From the NCBI GenBank assembly GCA_964648465.1, contig CAZYMU010000024.1:1-48157 (forward strand): a stretch of DNA of 48,157 bases. The letters are read 5' to 3'. Under the pieces are notes generated by a model, which saw only the letters and a program-made list of their open reading frames with translations, made no database searches and was not told the origin of the DNA. A program made the translations under genes and the position numbers. Below are positions 34,429-43,107 of this stretch, in pieces (position 1 is the first letter of the stretch; the number at the start of each line of letters is the position of its first letter). The stretch is from Aminicenans sp964648465 (GTDB lineage Bacteria; Acidobacteriota; Aminicenantia; Aminicenantales; Aminicenantaceae).

Positions 34429-34854
34429 ATGATTACTTATAATGTAAGTGAAAAAAAAGAAAAAGCCCTGCTTGATAAGATGGAACGGCTGGGCATTTAC
34501 GAGAAAGATATCGTTGAAAAATTTGTCCGCTCAAGCGGGAAAGGTGGTCAGAATGTTAATAAAACCTCGACGTGTGTCTATTTAAAACATATCCCCACAA
34601 GAATTGAAGTTAAATGTCAGAGAGAAAGATTTCAAGCTTTAAACAGGTATATAGCAAGAAAGATCTTGGTAGATAAAATTGAAGCAATAATGCTCGGGAA
34701 AGAAAGCGAAGAGCAGCAAAGGGTTGAAAAAATCAGGCGGCAGAAAAGGAAGCGTTCTAAAAGAGCCAAGCTGAAAATGTTAGAGGAGAAAAAGAAACAT
34801 TCACGCATAAAAGCTGACCGGAGGTTCCGTCCAGGCCCTGAAGATTTATCCTGA
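34429..34854 (+). CDS. Peptide-chain-release-factor-like GGQ protein
   Basis: The 141-residue protein carries the class I release-factor catalytic loop SSGKGGQNVNKTSTCVYLKH (GGQ at residues 39-41) and a basic C-terminal tail (KIRRQKRKRSKRAKLKML), but no stop-codon-recognition domain. This is the make-up of ribosome-rescue hydrolases of the ArfB/C12orf65 kind, which free peptides from stalled ribosomes. It may share a transcript with the EIIA/zinc-ribbon gene. Confidence 0.88.
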   Translation: MITYNVSEKKEKALLDKMERLGIYEKDIVEKFVRSSGKGGQNVNKTSTCVYLKHIPTRIEVKCQRERFQALNRYIARKILVDKIEAIMLGKESEEQQRVEKIRRQKRKRSKRAKLKMLEEKKKHSRIKADRRFRPGPEDLS

Positions 34855-34874
34855 ATTATTCACGTCCTCCTGAA

Positions 34875-36104
34875 TTATTCAGATGCAAGGTGCAGGATTG
34901 CATGAAGAAGCAGATTAGCACCCTTTTCTAAATCTTCCCATCGAATATTTTCTTTAGGGGAGTGGCTGATTCCGTCCTCACAGGGGATGAAGATCATTCC
35001 TGATTCTGCGATACCTGCGATGATCTGAGCGTCATGGCCGGCACCGCTTGGGAGGGTCATGTACGGATATTGAAGATTCTGGCATTTTTCTTTTAAGACA
35101 TTGATAATTCGAGAGGAGATGTTTACGGGTTCTGTTTTATCCACAATTTTTGAACCAAATTTAAGCCCTCGTGTTAAGGCAATATTTTCAGCAAAAGATA
35201 GGAATGATTTCTCCAAATCCTGCAGGGTCTCTTTTGATGTGCTCCTGAAGTCAAGGGAAAAGTCTGCCTGGCCGGGGATAATGCTGAAAGCTCCTGGGTG
35301 GATATGAATCTTTCCAATTGTTGCCAGGCTTCCATAGTGGGTGGTTGCTACATATTGTGTAATCTTTAAAGCAAAGTCTGCCAGGCCTAAAAACGCATCA
35401 TGGCGAAGTTCAAATGGAGTTGTCCCTGCATGGCTTGCTTCCCCAAGAAAAGAACACAACCAGTAATTCTTCCCGGCGATGCAATCGACGATTCCAATGG
35501 GAATGCCATCTGTTTCCAGGACAGAACCCTGTTCAATATGAATTTCCAGGAAAGCTTCTATCTCGGGTCTTTGTTTATGTGCTTCCATAATGCTGGTGAT
35601 TGTGAATTCTGTGTTTTTTAAAATTTCATCGAAAGGGTGGCCAAATTGAGTTTGTCCTTTTTCCAGGGTTTCCCGGTTTAATAGGCCGATGAAAGCCCTG
35701 CTTCCAAGAAAGTCACCAACAAGATTTCCTTCCTCGTCTGTGAAAGAAGCTGCTTCCACTGGCTTTGATAGTTGAATATTTTCTTCTTTTATTCTTCTCA
35801 AACATTCCAGGGCCGTGAGAACACCGATTGAACCGTCGAACTTTCCTCCATTAACTACTGTATCGATATGAGAGCCAGCCATAATTGTTTTTCCCTGGCC
35901 TTCTATACGGCCAAAGATATTACCTGCACCATCCTGGCGTACAACAAGGCCAGCGCTTTTGATCCTGTCCTTGAGCCATTCACGAGCCTCGAGGTCTGCT
36001 TTGCTGAAGGATGGGCGGCTGACACCTCCGTTCGCGTCAAGACCAATTTTAGAAAGTTCAAGTATATCTGTTTTCAACCTGTCAATATTTATCCGAACGT
36101 CCAT
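34875..36104 (-). CDS. M20-family amidohydrolase (N-carbamoyl-amino-acid hydrolase/allantoate type)
   Basis: The 409-residue protein has all di-metal ligands of the family: MAGSHIDTVVNGGKFDGSIG, then FTDEEGN, FLEIHIEQGS and near the end SGAGHDAQ and ISHSPKEN. The inner lid/dimer domain (residues about 210-325) is present. These enzymes remove a carbamoyl or amidino group from N-substituted amino acids. Whether the substrate is a carbamoyl amino acid, allantoate or a similar compound is not decidable here. It converges on the GGQ gene and lies 38 bp after pdxJ, so it may be cotranscribed with it. Confidence 0.9.
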   Translation of the reverse strand: MDVRINIDRLKTDILELSKIGLDANGGVSRPSFSKADLEAREWLKDRIKSAGLVVRQDGAGNIFGRIEGQGKTIMAGSHIDTVVNGGKFDGSIGVLTALECLRRIKEENIQLSKPVEAASFTDEEGNLVGDFLGSRAFIGLLNRETLEKGQTQFGHPFDEILKNTEFTITSIMEAHKQRPEIEAFLEIHIEQGSVLETDGIPIGIVDCIAGKNYWLCSFLGEASHAGTTPFELRHDAFLGLADFALKITQYVATTHYGSLATIGKIHIHPGAFSIIPGQADFSLDFRSTSKETLQDLEKSFLSFAENIALTRGLKFGSKIVDKTEPVNISSRIINVLKEKCQNLQYPYMTLPSGAGHDAQIIAGIAESGMIFIPCEDGISHSPKENIRWEDLEKGANLLLHAILHLASE

Positions 36105-36142
36105 TCTTTTTCTCCTTTTACTTTCAAATTTGAATAACTGAA

Positions 36143-36880
36143 TTATTTGCTGGTTGGAGGCCTGGAATTTTTTTCAATCATGTTTATCATTTCTCTAACG
36201 GCCTTTTCTATGCCTACAATTGCAGCTTTAGCAATGATGGAGAAACCGATGCTAAACTCAATTATTTCAGGGATTTTAGCGACAGGTCCGATATTTCTAT
36301 AATCGAGTCCATGGCCGGCATGTATTTTGAGGCCTGATTTGTGCCCGTATTTAGCTGCCATTATTATTTCATCGAGAGCTTTTGTGCGCTCCTTGCCAGG
36401 CTTAAGGTCTGAATATATACCGGTATTTATTTCAATCATATTGACTCCAGCTCTAATGCAAGCGTCTATTTGCATCAAATTAGGATCGACAAAAATACTG
36501 ACATTTATTCCTGCGTTTTTCAGGTCTTGGATGAAGGGTTTCAGGTGCTCTTCTTGAGAGATAACATCAAGGCCTCCCTCGGTAGTTAGTTCTCCTGGTT
36601 GTTCTGGAACCAGAGAGACAATATCGGGTTTTATTTCTATGGCGAGTTTTTTTCTATCCTCTGCAGCAGCCATTTCTAAGATGAGCTTGGTTTTTACGGT
36701 TTTGCGAAGCAATTGCAAATCTCTTTGCTTGATGTGGCGTCCGTCTCCTCTTATATGGCAGACAATTCCTGCGGCTCCTGCCTGTTCTGCGAGGAGCGCG
36801 GCAAAGACAGGATCTGGTTCATCACTTCGCCTCGCTTCTCTTAAGGTTGCAATATGGTCCACATTTACTGCAAGTCTCAC
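36143..36880 (-). CDS. pdxJ: Pyridoxine 5'-phosphate synthase PdxJ
   Basis: PdxJ condenses 3-amino-2-oxopropyl phosphate with 1-deoxyxylulose 5-phosphate to make pyridoxine 5'-phosphate, the last step of the DXP-dependent vitamin B6 route. The 245-residue protein has the full signature: RLAVNVDHIATLREARRSDEPDP, VCHIRGDGRHIKQRD, VPEQPGELTTEGGLD and HAGHGLDYRNI. It lies 72 bp after cdaR in the ftsH-folP-cdaA-cdaR-pdxJ run. Confidence 0.97.
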   Translation of the reverse strand: MRLAVNVDHIATLREARRSDEPDPVFAALLAEQAGAAGIVCHIRGDGRHIKQRDLQLLRKTVKTKLILEMAAAEDRKKLAIEIKPDIVSLVPEQPGELTTEGGLDVISQEEHLKPFIQDLKNAGINVSIFVDPNLMQIDACIRAGVNMIEINTGIYSDLKPGKERTKALDEIIMAAKYGHKSGLKIHAGHGLDYRNIGPVAKIPEIIEFSIGFSIIAKAAIVGIEKAVREMINMIEKNSRPPTSK

Positions 36881-36952
36881 TTTTCCCTCCTTTTTTCTCA
36901 GTAAAGAGACAAATATCCGTCTTTTCTGTAATATTTCTGATGTAGAAACTCT

Positions 36953-37654
36953 TTACTTTTTATTATTTTTTTCTTGAGGATTTTCTTTTTCTTGCCCTTG
37001 AATGATTATCCTTACTTTGACTTTTGATTCTGGGGATGACAATTTCAGGTCAGGACTTGGAAGGATGAGATCTGTCTCAAGTTCTGAAGACTGAGTCAGT
37101 AAAGACAGGTCAATTGGACTTGTTCTTAGCTTGTATTTTTTATTTATCTTACTTTCCGGGCCTTTAACAGCAACTTGGGCAGGAATAACTTCAATTTTTT
37201 CTAGCGTGAAGCCTTCCTGCATTTTTCCGATAAGGTTTATTTCTACATCAAGCATGATTTCTTTGGTCCGTTCAAGCCTCAGCTTGACCTGGCTTGGATT
37301 GATGTCGTTAACTTCAACTCCTACTGGAATGCTAATCATCTCTTTTTTCAAAGGAATGTCATTTCGGCCCACGAATGCGTCCTTAAGATCTAATACTGCA
37401 TGGACATTGGCTGAGGAAATCTCGTTGATCAATCGGTTGGAAGCTCTGATCTTGATGTCCACAGTTGAGAGCGGCTTTTCTACAAGCTCCATTATCGAAG
37501 GGATATTATGAATTTCCAGAGGAACTGTCAGATTTTTCTCAGAAAAAACCCTTTCTTCCGGAATCAAAATAAGCCATAGAATAAGAGCCAAAATAAAAGA
37601 GAAGAGTTTAATCCCCCAATTTTTTAAAAAGATATTTCTTATTATTCTTTTCAT
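36953..37654 (-). CDS. cdaR: YbbR-domain protein CdaR (regulator of diadenylate cyclase)
   Basis: The 233-residue protein has one N-terminal membrane helix (WGIKLFSFILALILWLILIPEE) and YbbR-like repeats (VPLEIHNIPSIMELVEKPLSTVDIKIRAS..., and VNDINPSQVKLRLERT, typical YbbR strand patterns). CdaR sits outside the membrane and modulates the cyclase CdaA in other bacteria. Its start lies 2 bp from the cdaA stop, so the pair is coupled. The C-terminal tail is Lys/Asn-rich. Confidence 0.88.
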   Translation of the reverse strand: MKRIIRNIFLKNWGIKLFSFILALILWLILIPEERVFSEKNLTVPLEIHNIPSIMELVEKPLSTVDIKIRASNRLINEISSANVHAVLDLKDAFVGRNDIPLKKEMISIPVGVEVNDINPSQVKLRLERTKEIMLDVEINLIGKMQEGFTLEKIEVIPAQVAVKGPESKINKKYKLRTSPIDLSLLTQSSELETDLILPSPDLKLSSPESKVKVRIIIQGQEKENPQEKNNKK

Positions 37655-37656
37655 TT

Positions 37657-38424
37657 TTATCTTAAATAGTTGAGTAAATTTTCCTTAAGTTCTTCCTTGT
37701 TAAGGTTTCTTTTCAAATGACCTTTTACAGCAAGACAAATACTTCCGTTTTCTTCGGAAACAACGATTACAGCAGCATCTGTTTCCTGGGAAAGGCCTAT
37801 AGCAGCCAGGTGCCTTGTTCTTGTTAAAAACTCTTCTCCCAGTTCATGGTAAGCAGGTAGGGGAAGAAGACAGCCTGCAGCTAAGATTTTATTTCCTCTG
37901 ATAATAACAGCTCCGTCATGAAGTGGGGAATGAGGGAAAAATATGCTGACTAAAAGGTCTTTTGAAAGCACAGCATCTATTTTTGTGCCTCGGTCTGCGT
38001 AGCCCTTTAATATTATTTCCTTTTCGATTGCGATCAGAGCTCCTATTTTCTTTGAGGAGAGAACTTCTACAGCCAGAAAGACATCCTGTAATTTTTCTGT
38101 GAATGATTTTAACAAGACAGGCTTTTTAAGAGAGCGTGACCCGATAGATGTTAAAAATCTTCTTATCTCATCCTGAAAGAGAATAATGATGGCAATAATC
38201 AGATAAGGTATAAAAATTTTAATTATCCAGTGAGAAACAACCAGTCTTCCCCATTGAGTTATAATAAACATAATACCGACTATTCCCAAGCCAACAGCCA
38301 TCTGGTAGGCTTTAGTGTCTTTTATTAAACGGAAAAAAGAGTACACGATGAAAGTTACAAGGATAATATCTATCAAGTCTCCAAGGGTGAAACTGGATAA
38401 TGCAGTAATGATGTTAGCAAACAT
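37657..38424 (-). CDS. cdaA: Membrane diadenylate cyclase CdaA (DisA_N domain)
   Basis: CdaA makes the second messenger c-di-AMP from two ATP. The 255-residue protein has three N-terminal membrane helices (to about residue 85) and a DisA_N domain with the catalytic motifs SPLHDGAVIIRGN and FLTRTRHLAAIGLSQETDA (usually RTRHRAA). It overlaps folP by 11 bp and couples to cdaR. c-di-AMP typically controls potassium and osmolyte balance and cell-wall stability. Confidence 0.95.
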   Translation of the reverse strand: MFANIITALSSFTLGDLIDIILVTFIVYSFFRLIKDTKAYQMAVGLGIVGIMFIITQWGRLVVSHWIIKIFIPYLIIAIIILFQDEIRRFLTSIGSRSLKKPVLLKSFTEKLQDVFLAVEVLSSKKIGALIAIEKEIILKGYADRGTKIDAVLSKDLLVSIFFPHSPLHDGAVIIRGNKILAAGCLLPLPAYHELGEEFLTRTRHLAAIGLSQETDAAVIVVSEENGSICLAVKGHLKRNLNKEELKENLLNYLR

Positions 38425-39316
38425 AGTTGTAGTTCTTCTCCATATTGTTTATTGAGGAATCAGGATTACGATTCTCCTCCATGATAGCTTCAGCGACAAG
38501 GACGGCTCTTTTTATAGGAGCAACATCATGAACTCTTAAGATATGGGCTCCGTGAATAATACTTATTACGGCCGAAGCAATAGTCCCATCGATTCTTTCC
38601 AGTACAGGAAGGTTTAATATCTTTCCGATAAAGGATTTTCGAGAAATTCCAATCATAATAGGGCGTTCAAATTCTTCTAATGCCCGGAGATTTTTGATCA
38701 AAAGAAGATTATCATTATGCCTTTTTCCAAATCCAATCCCGGGGTCAATGATGATTTTTTCCCTTTTTATCCCCAGCGTTTTGGCGGTTTCAAGTCTTTC
38801 TTTAAAAAAAGATTTTACTTCAGCCAAAAGGTCTTCATAGTTGGGATTTGTCTGCATGTTTTTGGGTGTTCCTTTCATGTGCATCAGAACAACAGGAACA
38901 TCTTTATTGACTGCAAGTGGAGTCATCTGAGGATCGAAGCGGAGTGCACTGATATCATTTATTATGTTAGCACCGTGATCTAATGCTGCTCTTGCTACTT
39001 CCGATTTTGTAGTGTCCACAGAAATGAGGGCATCGGTTTTTTCCCTTAAATCAGAAAGAACAGGAATAATCCGTTTTAACTCTTCCTCAGTGGAAATGGA
39101 GTTTGAGCCCGGGCGTGTACTTTCTCCTCCGATATCAATGATGTCTGCACCTTCTTCAGCAAGTTCTAATCCTCTTTTTACAGCTTTATTCTTGTCAAGA
39201 TATAGCCCCCCGTCTGAAAATGAATCCGGGGTGACATTCAGAATGCCCATTATCCATGTTCTTTGGCCCAATAAAAAGTTCCTGCCTTTAATCTGGAGAA
39301 TACACTTTTTTCTCAC
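38414..39316 (-). CDS. folP: Dihydropteroate synthase FolP
   Basis: FolP joins p-aminobenzoate to the pterin pyrophosphate in folate synthesis and is the sulfonamide target. The 300-residue protein has the two PROSITE-type signatures: MGILNVTPDSFSDGG near residue 23 and GADIIDIGGESTRPGS near 55, then IIDPGIGFGKRHNDN and RVHDVAPIKRAV at the C-terminus. The stop of ftsH lies only 2 bp before the folP start. Confidence 0.97.
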   Translation of the reverse strand: MRKKCILQIKGRNFLLGQRTWIMGILNVTPDSFSDGGLYLDKNKAVKRGLELAEEGADIIDIGGESTRPGSNSISTEEELKRIIPVLSDLREKTDALISVDTTKSEVARAALDHGANIINDISALRFDPQMTPLAVNKDVPVVLMHMKGTPKNMQTNPNYEDLLAEVKSFFKERLETAKTLGIKREKIIIDPGIGFGKRHNDNLLLIKNLRALEEFERPIMIGISRKSFIGKILNLPVLERIDGTIASAVISIIHGAHILRVHDVAPIKRAVLVAEAIMEENRNPDSSINNMEKNYNYVC

Positions 39317-39318
39317 TT

Positions 39319-41232
39319 CTATTCTTTTGCTGAAACTGTTTTATTTAAAGGTTTTGCTTTTTTTATAACCTTTTTGGTTTTTTCATTCTTGGTTTTTGCT
39401 TTTGGAGTACTTTTTTTCCGTTTGGGCAGCTTTTTTTCCTTTAGGATGTCTTCTATTTCTTTAGATGTTAATACTTCCTTTTCAAGTAGAGCTTCTGCAA
39501 TTGCTATCAACTTTTTCTTATTTTGTTCCAAAAGCTTTTTTGCCCTAGTTAAATTATTATTTACGAATTTTTTCACTTCTTCATCAATTAGTTCAGATGT
39601 CTTTTCACTGAAGTTCCTATGTGTTGTCAAATCTCTGCCTAGAAAAATAAGGTCATCTCTTTCTCCGAATGATAGAGTCCCCAAATCAGACATGCCGTAC
39701 TGGCAGACCATTTTTCGAGCAATTTCAGTGGCTTTTTCGAAGTCATTAGCAGCACCGGTTGTTGTTATATTAAGGCACAGATTTTCAGCAACTCGTCCTG
39801 CCATGAGCACAGATAGTTGAGCTTCAAGATACTCTTTGGAATAAGTATAGCGGTCGTCAAGGGGTAATTGCTGGGTTATACCTAGAGCCAATCCTCTTGG
39901 AATAATAGTGACTTTGTGGATAGGGTCTGCTTGAGGGATTAGAGAAGCAACAAGGGCATGGCCGGCTTCGTGATATGCCGTACTCTTTTTCTCTTCATTG
40001 CTTATAATCATGCTTTTTCTTTCTACTCCCATAAGGATCTTGTCTTTGGAGTTTTCCATGTCCTTCATGGTAACTTTAGATTGTCCATGACGTGCGCCAA
40101 GAAGCGCTGCTTCGTTGACAAGATTTGCAAGGTCAGCTCCGGAAAAGCCTGGTGTGGAACGTGCCAATACTTTTAAATCCACATGTTTATGTAAGGGAAT
40201 ATTTTTTACATGTACTCTTAAAATGGCTTCCCTTCCCTTTTTATCTGGCATGTTAACCACGACTCTGCGGTCAAATCTTCCTGGCCTGAGCAGTGCACTA
40301 TCTAAAATATCAGGCCTGTTTGTAGCTGCTATGAGGATGACTCCTTCATTGGAATCAAAACCGTCCATCTCCACAAGTAGTTGATTAAGAGTTTGTTCCC
40401 TTTCATCGTGCCCGCCGCCGAGACCGGCACCACGCTGTCTTCCTACAGCGTCGATTTCATCGATAAAAATAAGGCAGGGAGCCTGCTTTTTTCCTTGGTC
40501 AAAGAGGTCTCTTACTCTGGAAGCTCCCACCCCAACAAACATTTCGACAAAATCAGACCCACTGATTGAAAAGAAAGGCACACCTGCTTCACCTGCAACA
40601 GCACGGGCAAGGAGAGTTTTGCCTGTTCCTGGGGCTCCTACAAGGATGACACCTTTGGGAATGCGGCCTCCAAGTTTCTGAAATTTTTTGGGGTCTTTTA
40701 GGAATTCGATTATTTCCTGAAGTTCCTCTTTAGCTTCTTTTACTCCAGCTACATCTTTAAAAGTGACTTTCTTTTGTATGCCCGAAAAAAGTTTAGCCCG
40801 ACTTTTGCCGAAAGAAAGAGCTTTGTTTCCTCCCGCTTGCATCTGCCGCATGAAAAACACCCAGAAAAGGATTAGTAGAATAATAGGAAACCATGTGAAA
40901 AGGTAGGAAAACCAGGGACTGCGAGAAGTATCTTTTACGGTTATGCTTACATTGTGTTCGCGAAGGATTTTTACGAGCTCGTCATATTGTGTAGGAGATA
41001 TTGTTTTGAATTTGGTTCCGTTGTTATATTTTCCTTTTACCTGGGTTCCTGTTATTGTTACCTCTTCGATCTCAGCATTTTCGACCTGGTCCATGAACTG
41101 GCTGAAATTGATTTCTGTTTCATTTTTTCCTTGAGATTGAACCACGCTCCAGAGAATGATAATGAGAATTCCAGCCGCGATCCAGAAAAGAAGGTTTTTT
41201 AAAGGTTTTGCCTGCTTTTTAGGTCTGTTCAT
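39319..41232 (-). CDS. ftsH: ATP-dependent membrane zinc protease FtsH
   Basis: FtsH degrades misfolded membrane and some regulatory proteins. The 637-residue protein has two N-terminal membrane helices (about 14-32 and 108-127) flanking a periplasmic domain, then the AAA module with Walker A GAPGTGKT (199-206), IFIDEIDAVGRQRGAG (Walker B) and the SRH ATNRPDILDSALLRPGRFDRR. The zinc site is HEAGH (421-425). The C-terminus ends in an unusual 40-residue Lys-rich tail. A near-consensus promoter lies upstream, against which an IS481 element has inserted. Confidence 0.98.
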   Translation of the reverse strand: MNRPKKQAKPLKNLLFWIAAGILIIILWSVVQSQGKNETEINFSQFMDQVENAEIEEVTITGTQVKGKYNNGTKFKTISPTQYDELVKILREHNVSITVKDTSRSPWFSYLFTWFPIILLILFWVFFMRQMQAGGNKALSFGKSRAKLFSGIQKKVTFKDVAGVKEAKEELQEIIEFLKDPKKFQKLGGRIPKGVILVGAPGTGKTLLARAVAGEAGVPFFSISGSDFVEMFVGVGASRVRDLFDQGKKQAPCLIFIDEIDAVGRQRGAGLGGGHDEREQTLNQLLVEMDGFDSNEGVILIAATNRPDILDSALLRPGRFDRRVVVNMPDKKGREAILRVHVKNIPLHKHVDLKVLARSTPGFSGADLANLVNEAALLGARHGQSKVTMKDMENSKDKILMGVERKSMIISNEEKKSTAYHEAGHALVASLIPQADPIHKVTIIPRGLALGITQQLPLDDRYTYSKEYLEAQLSVLMAGRVAENLCLNITTTGAANDFEKATEIARKMVCQYGMSDLGTLSFGERDDLIFLGRDLTTHRNFSEKTSELIDEEVKKFVNNNLTRAKKLLEQNKKKLIAIAEALLEKEVLTSKEIEDILKEKKLPKRKKSTPKAKTKNEKTKKVIKKAKPLNKTVSAKE

Positions 41233-41255
41233 AATATATTCCTTTTATATAAAGC

Positions 41256-41284
41256 ATTTTAACACGTTTTGCTTTGATTGTTAA
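41256..41284 (-). promoter_or_regulatory. Sigma-70 type promoter of ftsH
   Basis: On the minus strand TTAACA (41284-41279) and TAAAAT (41261-41256) are separated by 17 bp, each one mismatch from consensus. The -10 ends 24 bp upstream of the ftsH ATG, with AAGGAA as ribosome-binding site. The left target-site duplication of the IS481 element (41285-41289) begins at the very next base. Confidence 0.6.
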
Positions 41285-42393
41285 CATACTGTACTCGTTC
41301 AGTACGTTAGTGACACATTGTCTCTGTGATTTAATAACCATTGTTGATAATATTCATAGGGAGTTAAATAATCAAGTGATTGATGTGGTCTGATGTGATT
41401 ATAAACATATTCCCATTCCTCCAACTGCTTATTGTGATCCTCTAATTTAAGCTCTATTTCTTCAACCTCATAAAATTCTTCCCTATGTGTTCGATTAGCT
41501 CTCTCTACATGACCATTCAGTTTCGGTGAACTGGGAGGAAGAAGAAAAAGAAGTATTCCTCTCTCTTGACAGGCTTTCTCAAAGTGTTTTTTAAACTCTG
41601 AACCCCCGTCTATCTGAATGGCCTTGATTTTAAAAGGAAATTTTCTCTCCAGATATTCCAGAAACAAAGAACCGGCAAAACTACTCTATCTGCAATAAGC
41701 TTTGAGTCCATCACATCGGGATATGACATCTCTGGCACTGAATTGATAACGTACCAGATCAGGCAGAAGCTTCACCCTCAGGGTGTCTACCTCTACTAAA
41801 TCACCAGGCGCTTCAACTCTATAATCCTTAGGAATACGGGTGGCATATCTTGGCTTCCTCTTTCTCTTCCGGGCAAGTTTGGCTATTCTAGTATTAATAG
41901 GCTCTCGAAGAACTCCTCTCGCCTTCAGCCGATTGATTACTCTCCCTACAGTCGATGAAGAGATCTCTATGCCTTCTCTGTGAAGAAGTACTGCCAGCTT
42001 ATCCCTTCCCCAACGCGGATATTGCTCTCTTAACTCTCTAATCCTCTCTACAACATGGGAAGATATCTGAGGCCTCCTTACCCGATGAGGCCTGCATGAG
42101 AGCTCCTCCAATGTCGTTAAATCATATTTGTCAAAACGTCTCTTCCATCGATAGAAAGTTTGGGCAGAAATGCCAAAATAGCGACAGGTCATTCTGGCAT
42201 TGCCGTATTTACGGTAATGATCAAACCAACGTAATCGCTTCTTCGCATCTTTTGATATCTTACTTTGTCTCGAAAGTGAGGTTATAAAATTAGACCCAGG
42301 AATAATTGATCCGTATCTACTCATAATAACTCCTATTCTACCACGCTTCGTGCCTCCAATGTGTCACTAATCTATCTGAACGAGTACACATAC
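41285..42393 (-). mobile_element. IS481-family insertion sequence with TIRs and 5-bp target duplication
   Basis: Imperfect terminal inverted repeats of 31-32 bp, both starting TGTACTCGTTCAG and both containing TTAGTGACACATTG, lie at 41290-41320 and 42357-42388. The flanking pentamer CATAC occurs on both sides (41285-41289 and 42389-42393) as a target-site duplication. The single interior gene is an IS481-type transposase on the minus strand, broken by one stop codon. The element therefore is about 1.1 kb, moved recently enough to keep its ends, but is probably not autonomous now. Confidence 0.92.
41299..42324 (-). pseudogene. IS481-type transposase with in-frame TAG
   Basis: The frame from ATG at 42324 encodes a winged helix-turn-helix (FDHYRKYGNARMTCRYFGIS and QTFYRWKRRFDKYDLTTL) and the start of a DDE integrase core (APGDLVEVDTLRVKLL). 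It stops with TAG at 41688-41686 after DGLKAYCR. The same frame continues SSFAGSLFLEYLERKFPFK, IQIDGGSEFKK and SPKLNGHVERANRTHREEFYE, so only the stop, not a shift, divides the protein. The catalytic residues D, D and E lie on both sides. Transcription runs toward ftsH. Confidence 0.9.
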
Positions 42394-42522
42394 TCTTTTA
42401 AATATGTGTGTTAAATTTTTATTTGAAAACAGTATAATAAAATTCAGATAGAATATATGCTGTAGACAATTTATGTTCTTGACTGTAATTACATCTTTTT
42501 GTAATATGAAAAGCCCTGATGT

Positions 42523-42598
42523 GGGGCTGTAGCTCAGTTGGGAGAGTGCTTGACTGGCAGTCAAGAGGTCGGGGGTTCGAATCCCCTCAGCTCCACCA
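42523..42598 (+). tRNA. tRNA-Ala (anticodon GGC)
   Basis: This 76-nt tRNA has acceptor strands GGGGCTG and CAGCTCC (one G-T pair), a D-arm AGCTCAGTTGGGAGAGTGCT, an anticodon stem CTTGA/TCAAG with loop CTGGCAG (anticodon GGC, reading GCC) and a T-arm GGGGGTTCGAATCCCCT. The terminal CCA is encoded. It stands between the IS481 element and the restriction-modification island. I did not find its 3' end repeated downstream, so it is not clearly an attachment site. Confidence 0.97.
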
Positions 42599-42903
42599 TA
42601 ATGAATTTGAGGAATGTTCCGCCGAGCGTTTCCGCCCGACTCTGCTTCGCTCATGCGAGCAAAACAGAAAAATTTTATAAACTTTTTTTTAATTGTCCCC
42701 TTGCAAAATTTTTTCAGAAGGCGACGGGCTATTATTATTTTTAGTTGTCATTGCCCCGCCATTCCCGTGCGCGGGCAACAAAAAGGGACTCCCTCGAGGA
42801 TTTATCTTTACTTTTCTTGAATAATTATTTATCATTATAATAGAAAAACAAGAAAGCTTGGGATATAATCTATATACTATAATGTTAAACAATAACTATA
42901 GAA
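42599..42903. other. Gene-free region before the RM island
   Basis: No supported gene lies here. The first 200 bp contain small GC-rich hairpins (for example GCTCATGCGAGC near 42649 and CCCGTGCGCGGG near 42765), unlike the AT-rich sequence that follows. Near the controller gene are two TATAAT boxes (42864-42869 and 42878-42883), the second 21 bp upstream of the controller ATG. Neither has a good -35 box, as is common where an activating controller protein is needed. Confidence 0.4.
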
Positions 42904-43105
42904 ATGTTAAATAAAATTTCAGATAATCTAAAAAAGGTAAGGACTAAAAAAAGGATATTCTCTTGAAAAAGTGGCTCGGCTTGCTGACTTATCGCTTAAT
43001 ACCATTGTAAAAATAGAAAATGGTGTTAACAAAAAACCGACAATAGAAGCATTAACTAAAATCGCCAAAGCGTTAGAAGTTGGCGTTGATGATTTAATTA
43101 AATAA
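42904..43105 (+). pseudogene. XRE-type controller of the RM system, frameshifted at an A7 run
   Basis: Starting at ATG 42904 the frame reads MLNKISDNLKKVRTKK and then is lost at a run of seven A residues (42946-42952). In the next frame it continues GYSLEKVARLADLSLNTIVK then IENGVNKKPTIEALTKIAKAL and EVGVDDLIK, a textbook XRE helix-turn-helix of about 66 residues. The stop at 43103-43105 is 2 bp before the radC-fusion ATG, the usual spot for a controller (C protein) of a restriction-modification operon. Removing one A restores the gene. It could be decay, phase variation or a base-calling error; I call it a frameshifted gene. Confidence 0.85.
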
Positions 43106-43107
43106 CT

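Noticed and set aside
39374..39820. Plus-strand 148-codon frame rich in Phe and Ser
   Set aside because: It is the reverse complement of the FtsH C-terminal, Lys-rich coding region; the hydrophobic look comes from AAA/AAG codons read backwards.
42523..42598. tRNA-Ala as the attachment site of the RM island
   Set aside because: No copy of the tRNA 3' end was found at the far side of the island within the window, and no integrase is encoded.
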